Shown here in pieces: positions 15,001-30,000 of a stretch of 64,000 nucleotides of DNA. The notes beneath the pieces were generated by a model that made no database searches, had not been told where the DNA came from, and saw only the letters and a program-made list of their open reading frames with translations. Origin of the DNA: Rhinopomastus cyanomelas (lineage: Eukaryota > Chordata > Aves > Bucerotiformes > Rhinopomastidae); contig VXBP01003666.1 of NCBI GenBank assembly GCA_013400115.1, forward strand, positions 124,001-188,000, read 5' to 3'. Within the stretch, counting starts at the first letter, position 1, and every line of letters starts with the position of its first letter. A program made the position numbers and the translations under genes.

Positions 15001-18000
15001 CAGCCCTGAAGCAAACCATCGAAAAGAGAATTTAAACTGTGTTCCAGGGCAAGAAAGAGACAGTTTCACAGGACTGGACACGCTACCTACTTACCTTGTG
15101 CAGTGCCTCCACCTGCAGATCTTGAAACAGGGATGACAGCAATTTAATAGCGTGATTTGCCAGCACCACTGACAGAACACCAAACCCTTGGTGCCTACGG
15201 AAGCATAAAGGGTACAGTGTGATTTCAGGGGGCACAATCACAGAACATGAGAGATTGGGAGGGACCTCAAAAGGTCATCAAGTCCAATCCCCCTGACAGA
15301 GCAGGATGCCCTACATCCAGTCGCACACAAACATGGCCAGGAGGGTTTTCAGTGGCTCCAGAGAATGAGACTCCACAACCCCCTTGGGCAGCCCCTGCCA
15401 GGGCTCTGGCACACTCACTGGGAAGAAGGTCCTTCTCACACTGATGTGGAACCTCTTTTGTTCCAGCTCACACCCACTGCCCCTTGTCCTATCATGGGGT
15501 GCCCCTGAGCAGAGCTTGGCTCCATCCTCCTGGCACCCACCCTTTCCATATTGATCGACATTCATGAGGTCACCGCTCAGGATCCCTTTTTCCCAGATCC
15601 CTCAGCCTTTCCTCAGTAGGCAGATGCTCCCCTCCCTACATCATCTCTGTGGCTCTGCGCTGGACTCTCTCCAACAGCTCTGTGTCCTTCTGGAGCTGAG
15701 GGGCCCACAACTGGACACAATATTCCAGATGTTGTCTCATTACACTAATACAGTAATAATCTATTACTGAGCAAAGTGACTGCTTTGTGAAACTGAAGAC
15801 GACAGCTTGTTTCCCAGAATGAAGGCCTGAAGTACAAATGTAGATAAAATTTCAGGAGAACAAGACAGCTCTGTGGTAGCTGCTTGCTGGGCACGGACTG
15901 GTGCGTGGACATGGATTACTGCAGCGGGGTATTTACATACCCTTTCCCAGGTCCCAGTTTGGGAGAACCCACGCCCTCCTTCGTACGGGCAATAATGTCT
16001 CTGACGCGAAGAGCAGCCAGTGGATCTTTCTCCTTTCCCTTATCAGCCAGAGCCGTAGGGCTGAGGTTCAAGATGAGGAAGAGGCTGTTTAGCAAACACC
16101 AAGCCCCGAGCAGCTGGAAGTTCTGATAATACTATCGGCCCAAAAGTGAAGCAGGGAAAAAAGAAAAAGTACCAAAAAGGCAAAACTGTGTTAGTTCAAA
16201 GGCCAAAATACACAGGGCAAGAAAAACCAGTGAGCAAAGCCTCCTCAGAGACAAATCCTACCTCACCCCCTGCACGGCGTGAATTGCTGATGGCTTGTCC
16301 AATCATTTCATAGATTTCAAGCTGCAAATAAATCCAAACCTATGGTAATGTTTTGCAATAAAACCTTCCAAGCACAACTGTGTTTTGCCCTCTCTGATTA
16401 ACCACCCCAATACTGCTTTTATCAGCAAGACAAGGGTCTAGAAATCATAGAGGGGCATCATAATCCCTACAGAAATACTGACTCTCCACACTTCTCTTGC
16501 CAAAAGTGAAAGCAGTGAACATCTACTTACACATTTCTGTACAATAGTAGCAGCATCATTTTCATAATCTTCTTCTTTGGAACTTGTTGAGCCAGTTCGT
16601 ACCTGTTGGGTGCTACCTACATGGAGGATGGCCATGCAAGTTGCCACACTCACACCTGTCAAAAACAAGGTAATGTTCTTGTATATAATATATAATATAT
16701 AATGTTCTTAATAAAGAGCCAGTCGTGGGACTCGGTGTTTCTACTTAACATGTAAAGTGTTACAGAGCTGGAAATACTCAACGCTGGCAGATCCGAATTA
16801 CTCCCATAAGAGTCCAGTTTTGTCCTCCAGTGAGAGCAATTAAAGGAGGAACAGTTTTACCATGCAACTCACAGAACATTAGGGATTGGAAGGGACCTCA
16901 GAAGATCATCCAGTCCAATCCCCCTGACACAGCAGGATCCCCTAGATCCAGTCGCACACAAACATGGCCAGGAGGGTTTTCAACGGCTCCAGAGAAGGAG
17001 ACTCCACAACGCCTCTGGGCAGCCCCTGCCAGGGCTCTGGCACCCTCACTGGCAAGAAGGTTCTTTTCACATTGATAGGGAACCTCCTCTGTTCCAGCTC
17101 ACACCCACTGCCCCTTGTCCTACCATTGGGTGTCCCTATCATTGGCTTCATCCTCCTGATACTCACCCTTTCCATATTGATCAACATTCATGAGGCCACA
17201 CCTCAGGCTCCTTTTTCCCCAGCTCAAGAGCCCCAGCTCCCTCAGCCTTTCCTCATCAGGGAGATGCTCCCCTCCCTTCATCATCTCTGTGGCTCTGCGC
17301 TGGACTATCTCCAGCAGCTCTGTGTCCTTCTGGACCTGAGAGGGCCAGAACTGGACACAGTATTCTAGGTGTGATCTCAGCAGGGCAGAGCAGAGGGGAA
17401 AGAGAACCTCTCTCCATCGACTAACCACCCCCTTTCTGATCTACCCCAGGATGCCAGTGGCCTTCTTGGCCACCAGGGCCCATTGCTGGCTCCTGGCCAT
17501 CCTGCCGGACACCAGGACTCCCAGGTCCGTCCCTCCTCCACTGCTCTCCAACAGGTCAGTCCCCAACCTGTACTGGTCCCTGGGGTTGTTCTCGCCCAGC
17601 TGCCAGCCTCTGCACTGTCCTGGTTAGAGTTTATTAAATTCCTCTCCAGGCCTGGCCAGGTCACGCTGAAGATCCAGTATAATTTTTAACGCAATCTTCA
17701 TACTCAACAGCACCTCTCTCACTCCTGCAATAAACACTCAGGATGTGGTGCACTTAAACCACTCCTGGGACACAAGGTTGATCTAAGAGTACAGAAGCAA
17801 TTAAGCTGAAGTCATAAGCACTGCAAAAACACATTATGCTCTCAGCAGAAGCAAAAGAGAATTTACAGACTGCCAAGAAGCTGTTGAGTCACTCGAGCCT
17901 TTCTCTCAGACACTGACACAAACATTTGCAGGTTCTATCAGGATTTCACCCTCACTAGAACAATTTTCATGTTGAGCCAGGCACCATGCTATGCATACCC

Positions 18001-21000
18001 TGCACAGCTCACCAGCTCACGAGAAATAAAGGTTACTGCTAGGCTGAGCCTCAAACGTGCAGGGAACAACAAAGCACTAAAGCAAAGTGACTTAAAACTC
18101 TACAGAAAACACAAGAATCCACTCACCTGCATAGAGACAGCTGAGAGCAAGAACGGTCACATCCTGGAGCCGTGTGGGTGTCAAGGGCTCCAGTACAGGC
18201 AGAGAAAGGGTATCTAGTGCCATGGTCACATCTATCACTAGAGAATGAAACCTGTAGCAATGACACATGGCAAGGTTCAGCAGCACAGTACAGAATCACA
18301 GACTGGTGGGGGTTGGAAGGGATCTCTGGAGATCATCCAATCCAACCACCCTGATGGAGTAGGGTCCCCTAGAGCAGATCCCACAGGAACATCCAGGAGG
18401 GTTTGGGATGTCTCCAAAGAAGGAGACTCCACCATTGCTCTGAGCAGCCTGGGCCACAGCTCTGCTACCCTCACCATGAAAAAGGTTTTCCTTCCGTTCA
18501 AATTGAACCTCCTGTGTTCCGGTTTGAGTCCACCTAAACCCCAGACAGCTCACAGGAGCAGCTCACAGTAACTGGTACTGTGCAGCCAGCACAGGGATCT
18601 CTCTCTCTCACCCAGGGTACCCACTGTTTTCCAAAGAACAGTAACAGGAAACTCTTACCCATTTCGAACAGCAGTGGCATCTGCGACTGTGGCCGGCATA
18701 ATGAAAAACGAGTTGGCCGACACCGCGTCCTGAAAGCGGTTGATGTACCGCAGAAAGTACGGGAGGTTCAGGCACACTCGCAGCAGTTTTTCAGAGCCAC
18801 CTACCAAAGAAAATCCTCAGGGTTAGTTTTACTGACCCATGGGAGAGCCTGTAAGCAGAACAGACCTAACAGTCATCAGTAATTGACTTAATTATTCCTT
18901 ATGGGGAGAAAATACCAGCGCAGATGAGGCAACAGGATAAAGACCAGTTCACAGCACACACCAGTGACCGTTTCAGGCAGTGCTTGTAACAGCGTCACAA
19001 AGCTCTGGGGGCAGGTTACGTGGCACAGCAGGTCTACTTCACACCCACTCAGTAACCCAGCCCCGCAGGCTGTTTTATATTGTGAACTGGTGTTTTCCTC
19101 CCCAAAACTACTGCTTTCCTCCCTGATGCGTCCAGACACCCAGAGCTCAGCTCCTCTGCAATGAAGAGAATACTTTATAGCCACGACTTCACTTTATAGC
19201 ATCAACACTGAGTGAATCCTTCAGGCTAGTAAGTTTCTTTCCATTCTGAGCCATAACAGACATTTGATCTGGCACTTTTCTACCCCCTCGCTGCTAGAAA
19301 GCTGATTCTCACCCAGTTCTTGCAGGCTGGCTACGTTCTGTGCAATGAAGATGCTTTTTGTCTTTGCCGCAGAGGTTTGATCTGTGGAAGCTTGATCCTC
19401 GCTCTCTCCTTCCACCTAAAAGCAAATACACACTAAATAAATGACAGAAGCATTAAAAATAGAGAGCATTGACTCAAATCTCCTCACCAGAGCAAGGTGC
19501 AGAACTCAGTGCTGTGATTACCATCAGGAGGTCAAAAACTACTACTGCCAATACCCTGCAAACTATTTTGTCCTTTGCCACTCAGCAACAGGACAACAGG
19601 ATTTCAATCACAGCATCACAAAATGTCAGGAGATCATAGGATCATAGAACGTGAGAGGTTAGAAGGGACCTCTGGAGATCTCCAAGCTCCCTGCCAGAGA
19701 AGGATCCCCTAGATCAGGTCACACAGGAACATCCAAGGGGGTTTGAAAGGCTCCAGAGCAGGAGACTCCACACCCTCTCTGGGCAGCCTGCGCCAGGGCT
19801 CCGTCACCCTCACAGGGAAGCAGTTTCTCGTCATGTTGAGGTGGAACTTCCTGTGTTCCAGCTTATCCTCATTATTCAATGTCCTGGTATTGGGCACCAC
19901 TGAGAAGAGACTGGCCCCTTCCTCTTGATCCCTCATCCCTCAGATATTTACAGACAGCAATGAGATTGCTCTCAGCCTTCTCCTCTCCAGACTGAACAGC
20001 CCCAACTCTCTCAAGTCTTTCTTTATAGAAGAGATGTTCAAGTTCCTTCATCATCCTTGTAGCCCTCTGTTGGGCTCTCTTCAGTAGCTCCCTGTCTCTC
20101 TTGAACTGAGGAGCCCAGAACTGGACACAATGCTCCAGGTGTGGTCTCACCAGGGCAGAGTAGAGGGAAAGGAGAACCTTCCTAGACCTGTTGGAAACCC
20201 TTTTCTTGATGCACCCCAGGACACCACTGGCCCTTTAGGCCACAGGAGCACGCTGCTGTCCCATAAACACTTCAGGAAGATTTTCTTCAGATATGAGTCT
20301 CAAGAAACCGACACTAGCTGCCCTCCGTCCTTGCTTGCAGCAACGTATTAATGCTAAAATTGCACCTGCCCCTCCTCTCGGGCTGTCCTTTACCTGTGTC
20401 TCTGGTGCGGCAGACGAGGACGATGAGACTCGTGGGTTGAAGACGGACGTCAGCTGATTGAGGAAGTTCATCTGCACTTCCTTCTGTCTCAGCTCTGGGC
20501 TCACTGGGGAGGCCAACTCCTTCTGGTCCTCTACTGCAGGGGGAGCAGAAAAACATCATTTCACACACCAAATCTGTGTGTGCCTAATGCAAGTGCTGCC
20601 GCAGTACAACCCCCCTGTTACAGCACCCACCGTCAGAGAGGGTTTTCACAGTCTGAGGCAGCTTGGCCGACTTCATCATCGCCGTGAAGGTAATGATCTC
20701 GGTTCGGTCCAGGCGGCTACAGCCTGTGCACAGCCCCTTTATCAGGAGAATGAGGTGTTTCTACAGAGAGAAAGATATCAGGTATAATTTAAACTCTCTT
20801 CATTCCAGTTATTCCCCACCAGCATTTATTCTAAACTGCAGCTTTGGGTAGCAGACCATCCACTGCCATCTCACAGCAAACACCATGACAGCTTATAAAG
20901 TGCAGGTAATTCAGGCCTCTAGCAGTGCCCCACATGCTTGTTCTGGAAAAGCATCTGGAAATACTCTCCTTCCTGTGACACACTAAGGCTTAAAGCTACA

Positions 21001-24000
21001 TTATGTGAACACTTCTCACATGCCTTTCATCTCTGGAAGTCTTTCTAGAAGACTAAAATATAACTGGAGAAGAAGCCATCTCTAAAAACTCAACAAACAG
21101 GCAACAGAACGGGTTTGATCCAGGTTGTTACACAAAACCAAACCAGACCGTAGGAATCCAGCAGATTTAACTGAGATCTTCTCAGGAAAGGCTGTCAGGC
21201 CACATTGGTTTTAGCTTCCTCACAAGCTGAGATTCTAAAATAAGAATGTGGAGGGAAGATCCAGCAGGTATCGGTCTGTCCTGAAGCACTGAATGTTCAG
21301 TATTTTAAGAACATTCATTATTTTGGTTTCAGAGAATCACAGAACATTAGGGATTGGAAGGGACCTTGAAAGACCACCCTGTTCAATCCCCCTGACACAG
21401 CAGGATCCCCTACATCCAGTTGCACACAAACATGGCCAGGTGGTTTTTAATGCCTCCAGAGAAGACCCCACAAGCCCCCTGGGCAGCCCCTGACAGAGTT
21501 CTGGCACCCCCACTGGGAAGAAGGTCCATCTCACACTGATGGGGAACCTCCTCTGTTCCAGCTCACACCCACTGCCCCTTGTCCTATCATTGGGTGCCCC
21601 TGAGCAGAGCCTGGCTCCATCTTCCTGACACCCACCCTTCCCATATTGATCAATGTTCACGGGGTCACCCCTTAGGCTCCTTCTTCCCCAGCTCGAGAGC
21701 CTCAGCTCCCTCAGCCTTTCCTCAGCAGGGAGATGCTCCCCTCCATCATCTCTGTGGCTCTGTGCTGGGCTCTCTCAAGCAGTTCCTTGTGTTTATACAA
21801 GGTTTGAGCAAATAGCTCAGAATTAGAAACCAAACTCCATTTTCATTTGCCCAGATGGTCAAACTTTGTGCTCACCTGTGAAACTGCACAGGCTTCATCA
21901 GGGTTCTCAAGTCGCAGCAGTGAGAACTCAATCAGGACTTTACAAGCAGCTGCCACCGATTGCAGCTGGTTCCTTGGAACTGCAAAGGGCAGAAGTTTGG
22001 ATTCAGAACAGGTTTTCAAATCATTTAAGAATTTTTTAACACTTTCAGTAAACAGAGTGCAACAGGCACACAGACAGAACCAGACAAGGCAGTTCCAACA
22101 GCTTCCCCAGCAACTTCATTTATCCTAAAACAATTTAGGTTGAAAAAGACCTTCAAGATCACCAAGTCCAACCATACACCCTCCTCTCCTAAGTCCAGTT
22201 ACACTGACCACAGAACCTTGTTCCCCAACCCCACATCTGGGCAGCTTCTGAACACCTCCAGGGATGGCAACTCTATCCCCTCCCTGTGAAGCCCATTCCA
22301 AGGCCTGAGGGCTCTTTCAGTGAAAAAACTTTTCCTAGCATGCAACCTAAACTTCCCCTGGTGCAGCTTGAGGCCAGTCCCTCTTGATGTGTCACCAGTT
22401 ACTTGTGAGAAGAGACCAGTGCCCACCTCTCTACAAACAGAAGAACCGTAATTCTCCCAGATTACTAGGATGAGAGGAAACAGCCTCAAGCTGCGTCAGG
22501 GGCGGTTTAGACTGGATCTTGGGAAGCAGCTCTTTCCTGAGAGAGTGGTTGGGCACTGGAACAGGCTGCCCAGGGAGCTGGTGGAGTCCTCATCCCTGGA
22601 GAGGTTTGAAAACTGAGTAGCTAGAGCACTTGAGGTCTAGGTGTTAGGCAGTTGTTGAGATGAGGGATGGACTTAATGATCCTGGAGGTCCTTTGCAGCC
22701 AGGATGATTCTAAGAACATGAAACAAGTCATTCTGAATGACCTTTTGGCTGCCCAATCCTTTCAACCAAACCAGAACACACTGAGTCTGTTCTGATCATT
22801 AATTCCAAAACAAGAACAGAACTGCTGAAGAATAATCTCAAAATCCTGAAAACGGATTTAAATGCTTCATCTGAATCCAGGCCAATGAATAAACAAACAA
22901 ATTTGGTGGCCAAATACTGTCATTGATGAGTTTCCTTCTCCATCTGAATGGATGTTTTACCCGTATAATGACTGGGAACACTGGTCTCGCAGACTCTGCC
23001 TTGAAGTCTCATTCAGAATACCAGAATGATTGAAACTGGAGAAGCCCTCTAAGCCCACCCAGCCCAGCCCAGGACCTAACATGACACCAGCAGCCACACC
23101 AGGGCACTAAGGGCCACAGCCAGCCTGTCCTTCAACACCTCCAGGGATGGATGAAGACTCCCCTATTGCCCTGGGCAGTCCAGTCCAGGCTCTGATCACC
23201 CTTTCCCTGCGGAAAGGCTTCTTAACATCCAACCTAACCCTCCCCAGGCAGCTTCAGGCACTGCCCTCTTATCCTGGTGCTGCTTGACCGGGAGAAGAGC
23301 CTGACCCCCACCTGACTACAACCTCCCTTCAGGGAGCTGGAGAGAGGGAGATCTCCCCTGAGTCTTCTCCAGGCTAAAACCCTCAGCTCCTTCAGCCTCT
23401 CATCAGCCTTTCCCTCTAGTCCTGCTCCTCTGGACCCACTCCAGCCCCTCAAGTGAGTGGCCTAGAACTGCCCTCAGTGCTCAAGCAGAGGCCTCAAAGA
23501 GGCCTCGAGACGAACAAGGAAGGGCACTGATTCTACTTTTTATTAGATCCTAGTTCTAACAGTAGAGTAAAAGAAGGGAAGGAAGGGGAACACTTACTCA
23601 GACTGCACACGGTAGTGATGTAATGAGTAGAAAGTGCAACGAAGGAGGAGTAGAAAGGTTCATACTGTTTGTCATGGTGCAGGATTTCAGTTTCACTGCA
23701 AGAGAAGAGCAGAGACATCAGTTGTAGATGGCACGGCAGCAGCACCACCCCACACTCTATTAAGAAAAGATCATTAACATCACAAACTCTATACAGTTTT
23801 GAGAACAGAATCCTCTCCCTTGTGTCCCAAATCCTGCAGCAGCAGAGAGATCACGGCAGCAGCACTGCTACTTTCTAGAGAAAACCCCAGCAATCTCCCT
23901 TCCTACACTGCTCCTCCTTTTTGCTTCCACATCTTTTATTCCATGATGTGACTTTTACAAAGAAAGAAGCACTTAAACCTTTCTGAAAACATCTGATTCC

Positions 24001-27000
24001 TTGAAAGCAAAAGCAACTCAAGTTCCCTGTGGATCTCACAGTGCACTTCATTAGTCCGACCACATAATTTCTCAAAGAAATCATTATTCCAGCACTGTAC
24101 ATGAAGGTCAACCTGGAATTCCCTGGGACTTTCTTAGCTCAGAATTTCACAGTTTTATCTGCTTGCAGTTTTTTTCCTTGCATGGATTCCCCAGTGGCCA
24201 GTGGTAGGACAAGGGAAATGGTCTTAAGCTGCATGAGGTGGGGTTCAAGTTGGATGTCAGGAGGAATTTATTGACTGAAAGGGTTGTCGGGCACTGGAAC
24301 AGCTGCCTAGGGAGGGGGTTGAGTCCTCATCCTTGGAAGTGATTAAGTAGATGTTGTTCTGGGGGCAGGATTTAGTGGTGCTGATAGAATCACAGAATGT
24401 TCTAGGCTGTAAGGGACCTCTAGAGGTCACAGAATCATTAGGGATTGGAAGTAACCTCGAAAGATCATCTAGTCCAGTCCCCCGTCAGAGCAGGATCACC
24501 ATCGTCTAGTCCAACCTCCCTACACAGGGACAACTTTACCTAGCTCAGGTCACTCAGAGCCTCATCAAGCCTGACCTTAAATGAGTCCAGGGATGCGGCC
24601 CCCACCACCTCCCCAGGCAGCCCATTCCAGCTGTCAACCACCCTCACATTTTTCTACTATCCAGCCTAAATCTCTCCTTTCCCAGCTTGAACTCACTGCT
24701 CCTTGTAGGGTAGCTCCTTGTAGGGAGCAACAGGTCAGAAAAATAGGTTAAGAAAAAGGTTGGACTTGATGATCTTCAAGGTCTCTTCCAGTCAAAACTG
24801 CTCTAAGATTCTATGACCCATGCTGAAAATGGGAGGAAACAATTCCCACACTGCACACATTTCTCCTTGACACCACAAAGCCTCCAACAACTGCTCTCCC
24901 AGTCAGAGGTTCATTAATCTTTAAGTTATTCTAAACTTGGCTGCCCGTAAAGATTTGGGCTGTTTGTTCTGCTAACGCTGGGATTTGCCAGGACTGGAGC
25001 TCAGGCTTTCATTCCCTTCCTGCCACAGCACAGCATCAACCGGAGTTTATGCAATTCTGCAAAACACAAGGATCAGGACAGGCAATTGCATAAGAACAAC
25101 AAACACTCAATGCGCCTGCAGCAAGCTGGGAGTAAAGACTGTTGGCAGGGGACACGCAGAGGGCACAAACGCACCCCACTACAGTCAGACCCAGGGGTAG
25201 AGACTGCATTTGGAGATCTGCAGCACCTGCCCCCCACAGGAATCACCATGATACTGGGAGTGAGTGAGGATGTAACATCTAAAGGAAAAGCTGCAAAGCA
25301 GAGTAGGCATCCACACACTGAATGTCCAAGAGCTAAGGCTGCTGGGTGAGGTTCGCTGGCTACAGAGGGCCACATCCCTCTTCACACCCTGAGATGACCT
25401 GTTAGAAAGTGTCAAAGAAACCAGAACGCAACCACCCCGAGAACAGCTCTGCCACCAGAGCCAGTTCTACTCTTGATACTGCCTATGACCAATGGCATCC
25501 TGGCTTGGCTCAGCAATAGTGTGGCCAGCAGGGCTAGGGATGTCATTCTCCTCCTGTATTTGGCACTGGGGAGAAGTCCTCATAAGTACTGGGGGCAGTG
25601 CTGGGCCCCTTGCTTCAAGAAAGAGAATGAGGGGCTGGAGCAGGAGGAGAAATGAGGCTGGGGAAGGGACTGGAAGGAAAGTCTAACAGGGAGAGGCTGA
25701 GGGAGCTGACAGTGTTCAGCCTGGAGAATAGGACACTCGGGAGACCTTCTCCCTCTCTCCAGCTCCCTGAAGGGAGGTTGTAGTCAGGTGGGGGTCAGGC
25801 TTTTCTCACAGGCAACCAGCACCAGGATGAGAGGGCAGTGCCTGAAGCTGCCAGGGGAGGGTTAGGTTGGATGTTAGGTTGGATGTTAGGAAGCCCTTCC
25901 GCAGGGAAAGGGTGATCAGAGCCTGGACTGGACTGCCATGGGCAGTGGGGGAGTCCCCATCCATCCCTGGAGGTGTTGAAGGACAGGCTGGCTGTGGCCC
26001 TTAGCACCCTGGTCTAGGTGACTGTGCTGACGTCACGTCCAAGGCTGGGCCAGATTATCTTAGAGGTCTTTTCTAGCCTCAAAAAGCCTGTGAAAGGATG
26101 CAGACCCACATCTACTCAGTAATTTCTTTCACATTTTCACCCAGTGGTGTGAAAAAGGAGGCTGGAAGAAAAGATTCTACGACTGAACTTCAACAGCCAC
26201 TTTAACTCTCAAGACAGCACCTTCTCCACCTCCATCAGCCAAGTTCATTCCTGGAGGGGAGGCTGGGAGCAGAGGGTGCCAGCCCATCGCTTTACCTGAC
26301 TGAAATGGTGATCTCTGAAGTTGGGAATGACCAGCGCTGCTGCAGAGAGCAACAAAATAAACCCGCATATCACCCTCACCCACCCACTGCCGCCAGCCTT
26401 GGCACCGTTCCCTGCTGACCTGAACAATCTGTGCCCAGTCACCTTCCCGCTTCTACCCTAAGTCATCATTTCCAGCCGTAACAGGAGACATGGCTGCAAC
26501 AGAAGTTACCAGAGAGTATTTTCTTCTGGAAATGGCTGTAGCGCTTGGATTTCCTAGTTCTGGCTTCCCCCCAAAGCTGTGAAATAGCAAGGCAGCTGTT
26601 AGGAAGACAGAAGCTTTCCTGGACGGTACTCAGCAGCGTAACAGCATCAAGGGGGTGTCAGCGTCTCGTTCACCAGGCTTCACCTCCTGTCTCTTGCCAG
26701 AAGTGCTCTCTGATGGGTAATGAACCCAGAGACTGGCTCTGCTGGGATGCTGGTGCTCTCTTACATTCAGACACCAGTTTTACTCGCCACCATCTTTATG
26801 GCCCATGATAAGTGGCAGCAATAGGTGAATGCAATGGATTTTAACAGAGTGATTTGGAAGTAGTTATAGTAGAGGAGAACAGGTTACCCAGAGAGGGAGT
26901 GGAGGCCCCATCCCTGGAGATATTTGAGGGGAGGCTAGACAAGGCTCTGGGCACTCTGGTGTGGTTGAGGCTGTCCCTGCTTTCTGTAGGGCAGGGGCTG

Positions 27001-30000
27001 GACTGGATGACCTCTGGAGGTCCTTCCAACCCAACACTCTCTGATTCTATGAAAAAGACTAGACTTGCTATCTAGTGAGGTTTATTAATGACTTGTGGCT
27101 GTCGTGTTGTTATTTACTGCTTAAATAATGTTTGCTTGCCAGGGAAACTCATTGCTCAAGCTAAGCGAGAAGCCTCCGTGTCAATATGCGATCTAACAAG
27201 TCAGCAGCAAACTGCACCTCCTTCCTCACTTCTGCTTCGAAATCCTAAACAGGCCCAAAATAGACCCTTTATGTAAGGCAACAGCACAAAAGCAGCTTCT
27301 CCTCCGTGACAGCAGCAGAACCCTGCCCCTACTGAAAACCCTTCCCTGAAAACCAGCCTCATGTCCCTGACACTGAATTCTCAAGCACTGCTACCCACCT
27401 TGGGTTGCACGGATCCAAGGCAGCACTTCACAGCATCACCCACGTTGGAAAAGGTCTTCAAGATCAACAAACCCTAGCATCATCTGACTGGAGCCCAACC
27501 ATCATGTGACAGGGCTTCCAATAAACCACATCCCTCAGCACTGCATATACAGGAGTCTTAAATCCCTCCAGGTGACTCCACACAGCCCAGGGCAACCCAT
27601 CCTAATGCCTGGCAACCCTCTCAATAAATAACCTATTCCCAGTATCCAAGCTAAGCCTCCCTAGCACAGCTTGAGGCCATCTCCTCTTGTCCTATTGTTT
27701 GGTTGAATAGACCAATCCCCACCACTCTACAATCTCCTTTAAGGCAGATACCAAGAGCAACAAGGTATCTAATTCACAATCTAACTCACACAGAGAATCC
27801 TGGAATGACTAAGGCAGTAAAAGCCCTCTGAGCTCAGCCAGCCCAGACCAGGACCTAACATCACACCAGCGGCCACACCAGGGCACTAAGGAACACAGCC
27901 AGGCTGGCCTTCAACACCTCCAGGGATGGGGACTCCACCACTGCCATGGGCAGTACATTCCAGGCTCTGATCACCTCTTCCCTGCAGAAGGGCTTCCTAA
28001 TATTCAACCCAACCCTCCCCCGGCAGCTCCAGGCCCTGCTCTCTCGTCCTGGCACTGCATGCCTGGTAGAAGAGCCTGACCCCCACCTGACTAAAGCCTC
28101 CTTTCAGGGAGTTGGAGAAAGGAAGAAGGTACCATCTCCTCCAGGCTAAACACCCCCAGCTCCTTCAGCCTCTGCCCACCAGTCTTTCCCTCCAGTCCCC
28201 TCCCCAGCCTTGTTGCTCCTCTGGACCCGTTCCAGCCCCTCAGTCTCTTTCTTGAAGCGAGGGGCCTAGAACTGCCCCCAGTACTTGTGGGTATGCCTCC
28301 CCAGTGCCCAGTACAGGGGGAGAATTACATCTCCAGTCCTGCTGGCCACACTATTGCTGATAAACCTTTCGATTAAATGAACAAATTCAGCTAATTAAAT
28401 TTCATGACCAAATTAACAAACCTAATAATCTTAAAATAACTTTAATCGATAGACTAAGGTGACACCATCCATCATTTAAGTCAAATAAGAGGCCCAAACC
28501 CATAAATTCTTGAGCCAACAGGGAAATTCCAATACTTTAAAATGAAATCTAAGGGCCCTGAAGGAGTTTATTCATTCAGTTTTTAAAGAGTAATAGTGAT
28601 TTCATTGTCTTTGCACCACATTTAAGGTGAACCCAGCTCCTTCACAGACAGTGGCAACCAACAATTTTGCTACAAAGCCTAACAATCATTTTATAAAAAT
28701 AAAGTTGAACAGATAAAATATTTACGATCACAGAAAGATAAGATTATTTGCTCAGCATCGAGGAACACAGCTCCAAAGACAAACACGCTGTGTTTTACCC
28801 CTCCAGGATTCACTACAGTTTATGTCAAGGTACTAAATAACAAAATACCATCCTGCCCAGACTTTGGGTCCCACCAAAACACAGCCAGCAGCAGACACAC
28901 AACCCAAACCTCAGGGCAGCACCCCTGGAAGGCAACAAACCACTGTCTCAAGTGTCTCACTGGGTGTCCCTGAGTAGAGCCTGGCTCCATCCTCCTGACA
29001 CCCGCCCTTTCTATACTGATCAACATTCATGCAATCACTCCTCAGGCTCCTTTTTTTGCAGCTCAAGACGCCCAGCTCCCTCAGCCTTTCGTCAGCAGGG
29101 AGATGCTCTACTCCATCATCTCTGTGCTGGACTCTCTCAAGCACTTCCCCGTCCTTCTGGAACTGAGGGACCCAGAAGTGGACACAATTCCTCCTTCAAG
29201 TCTAATTCAGTTCTCGCTCCACCTCCTTCACTCTCACTAACTGAGGGAATACACTCTCCCAAAAGTCAAGAGCATCCACTTAGGAGTTTCTGTGCTGTTC
29301 TTCTGCTGTAACAGTCCAGCCATCAGCTTCAAGCACAGCAATAGCAGAAGGAAAATCAAAGCTGCAACAGCTCATAATAAAAAGCTCAGCCTAAGGACTC
29401 CCAAGTCACACCAAGCACAGGCAGGCATCCAGGTTAACCAGTACCGCTCAGGCACAGAAGGCTAATTTGAATCACAGCAGCACAGAACATTAGGGACTGG
29501 AAGGGACCTCAAAAGATCATGCAGTCCAATCCCCCTGACACAGCAGGATCCCCTACATCCAGTCGCACACAAATATGGTCAGGTGGGTTTTAAATGTCTC
29601 CAGTGAAGGAGACCCCACAACCACCCTGGGCAGCCCTTTCCAGTGTTCTGTCACCATGAACATGTAGAAGCTAGACACTCAGCCATTCCCTACTAAACAT
29701 CACATCACAACACTTGATTTCATGTTATTATCTTCCTTAGAGCAGTGTTTTGTTGGGGTTTTTTTTTGTTTCCTAATGACTTATTTTGGTCAGAGCTGTT
29801 GCTCCACTGGTGGCATTCATACCTAGTGCTTTAGATCATAGAACCAGAGAATCATTTAGGTTTAAAAGACCTTTAAGACCATCAAGTCTAACCCTGAACC
29901 TAGCTGTCCAAACCCACCATTAAATCCTGCTCCAGATCTCCAGAACCATGCAATGGCCAGGGATGGCAATTCAATCCCCTCCCTGGGCAGCTGTGACAAA

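Noticed and set aside
16262..16275. Alternative UBR4 exon 10 donor GTGAGG eight bases upstream of the chosen one
   Set aside because: Using it breaks the frame with exon 11 (TAT TAT CAG AAC); the GTAGGA donor restores the conserved AGGE-YYQNF reading.
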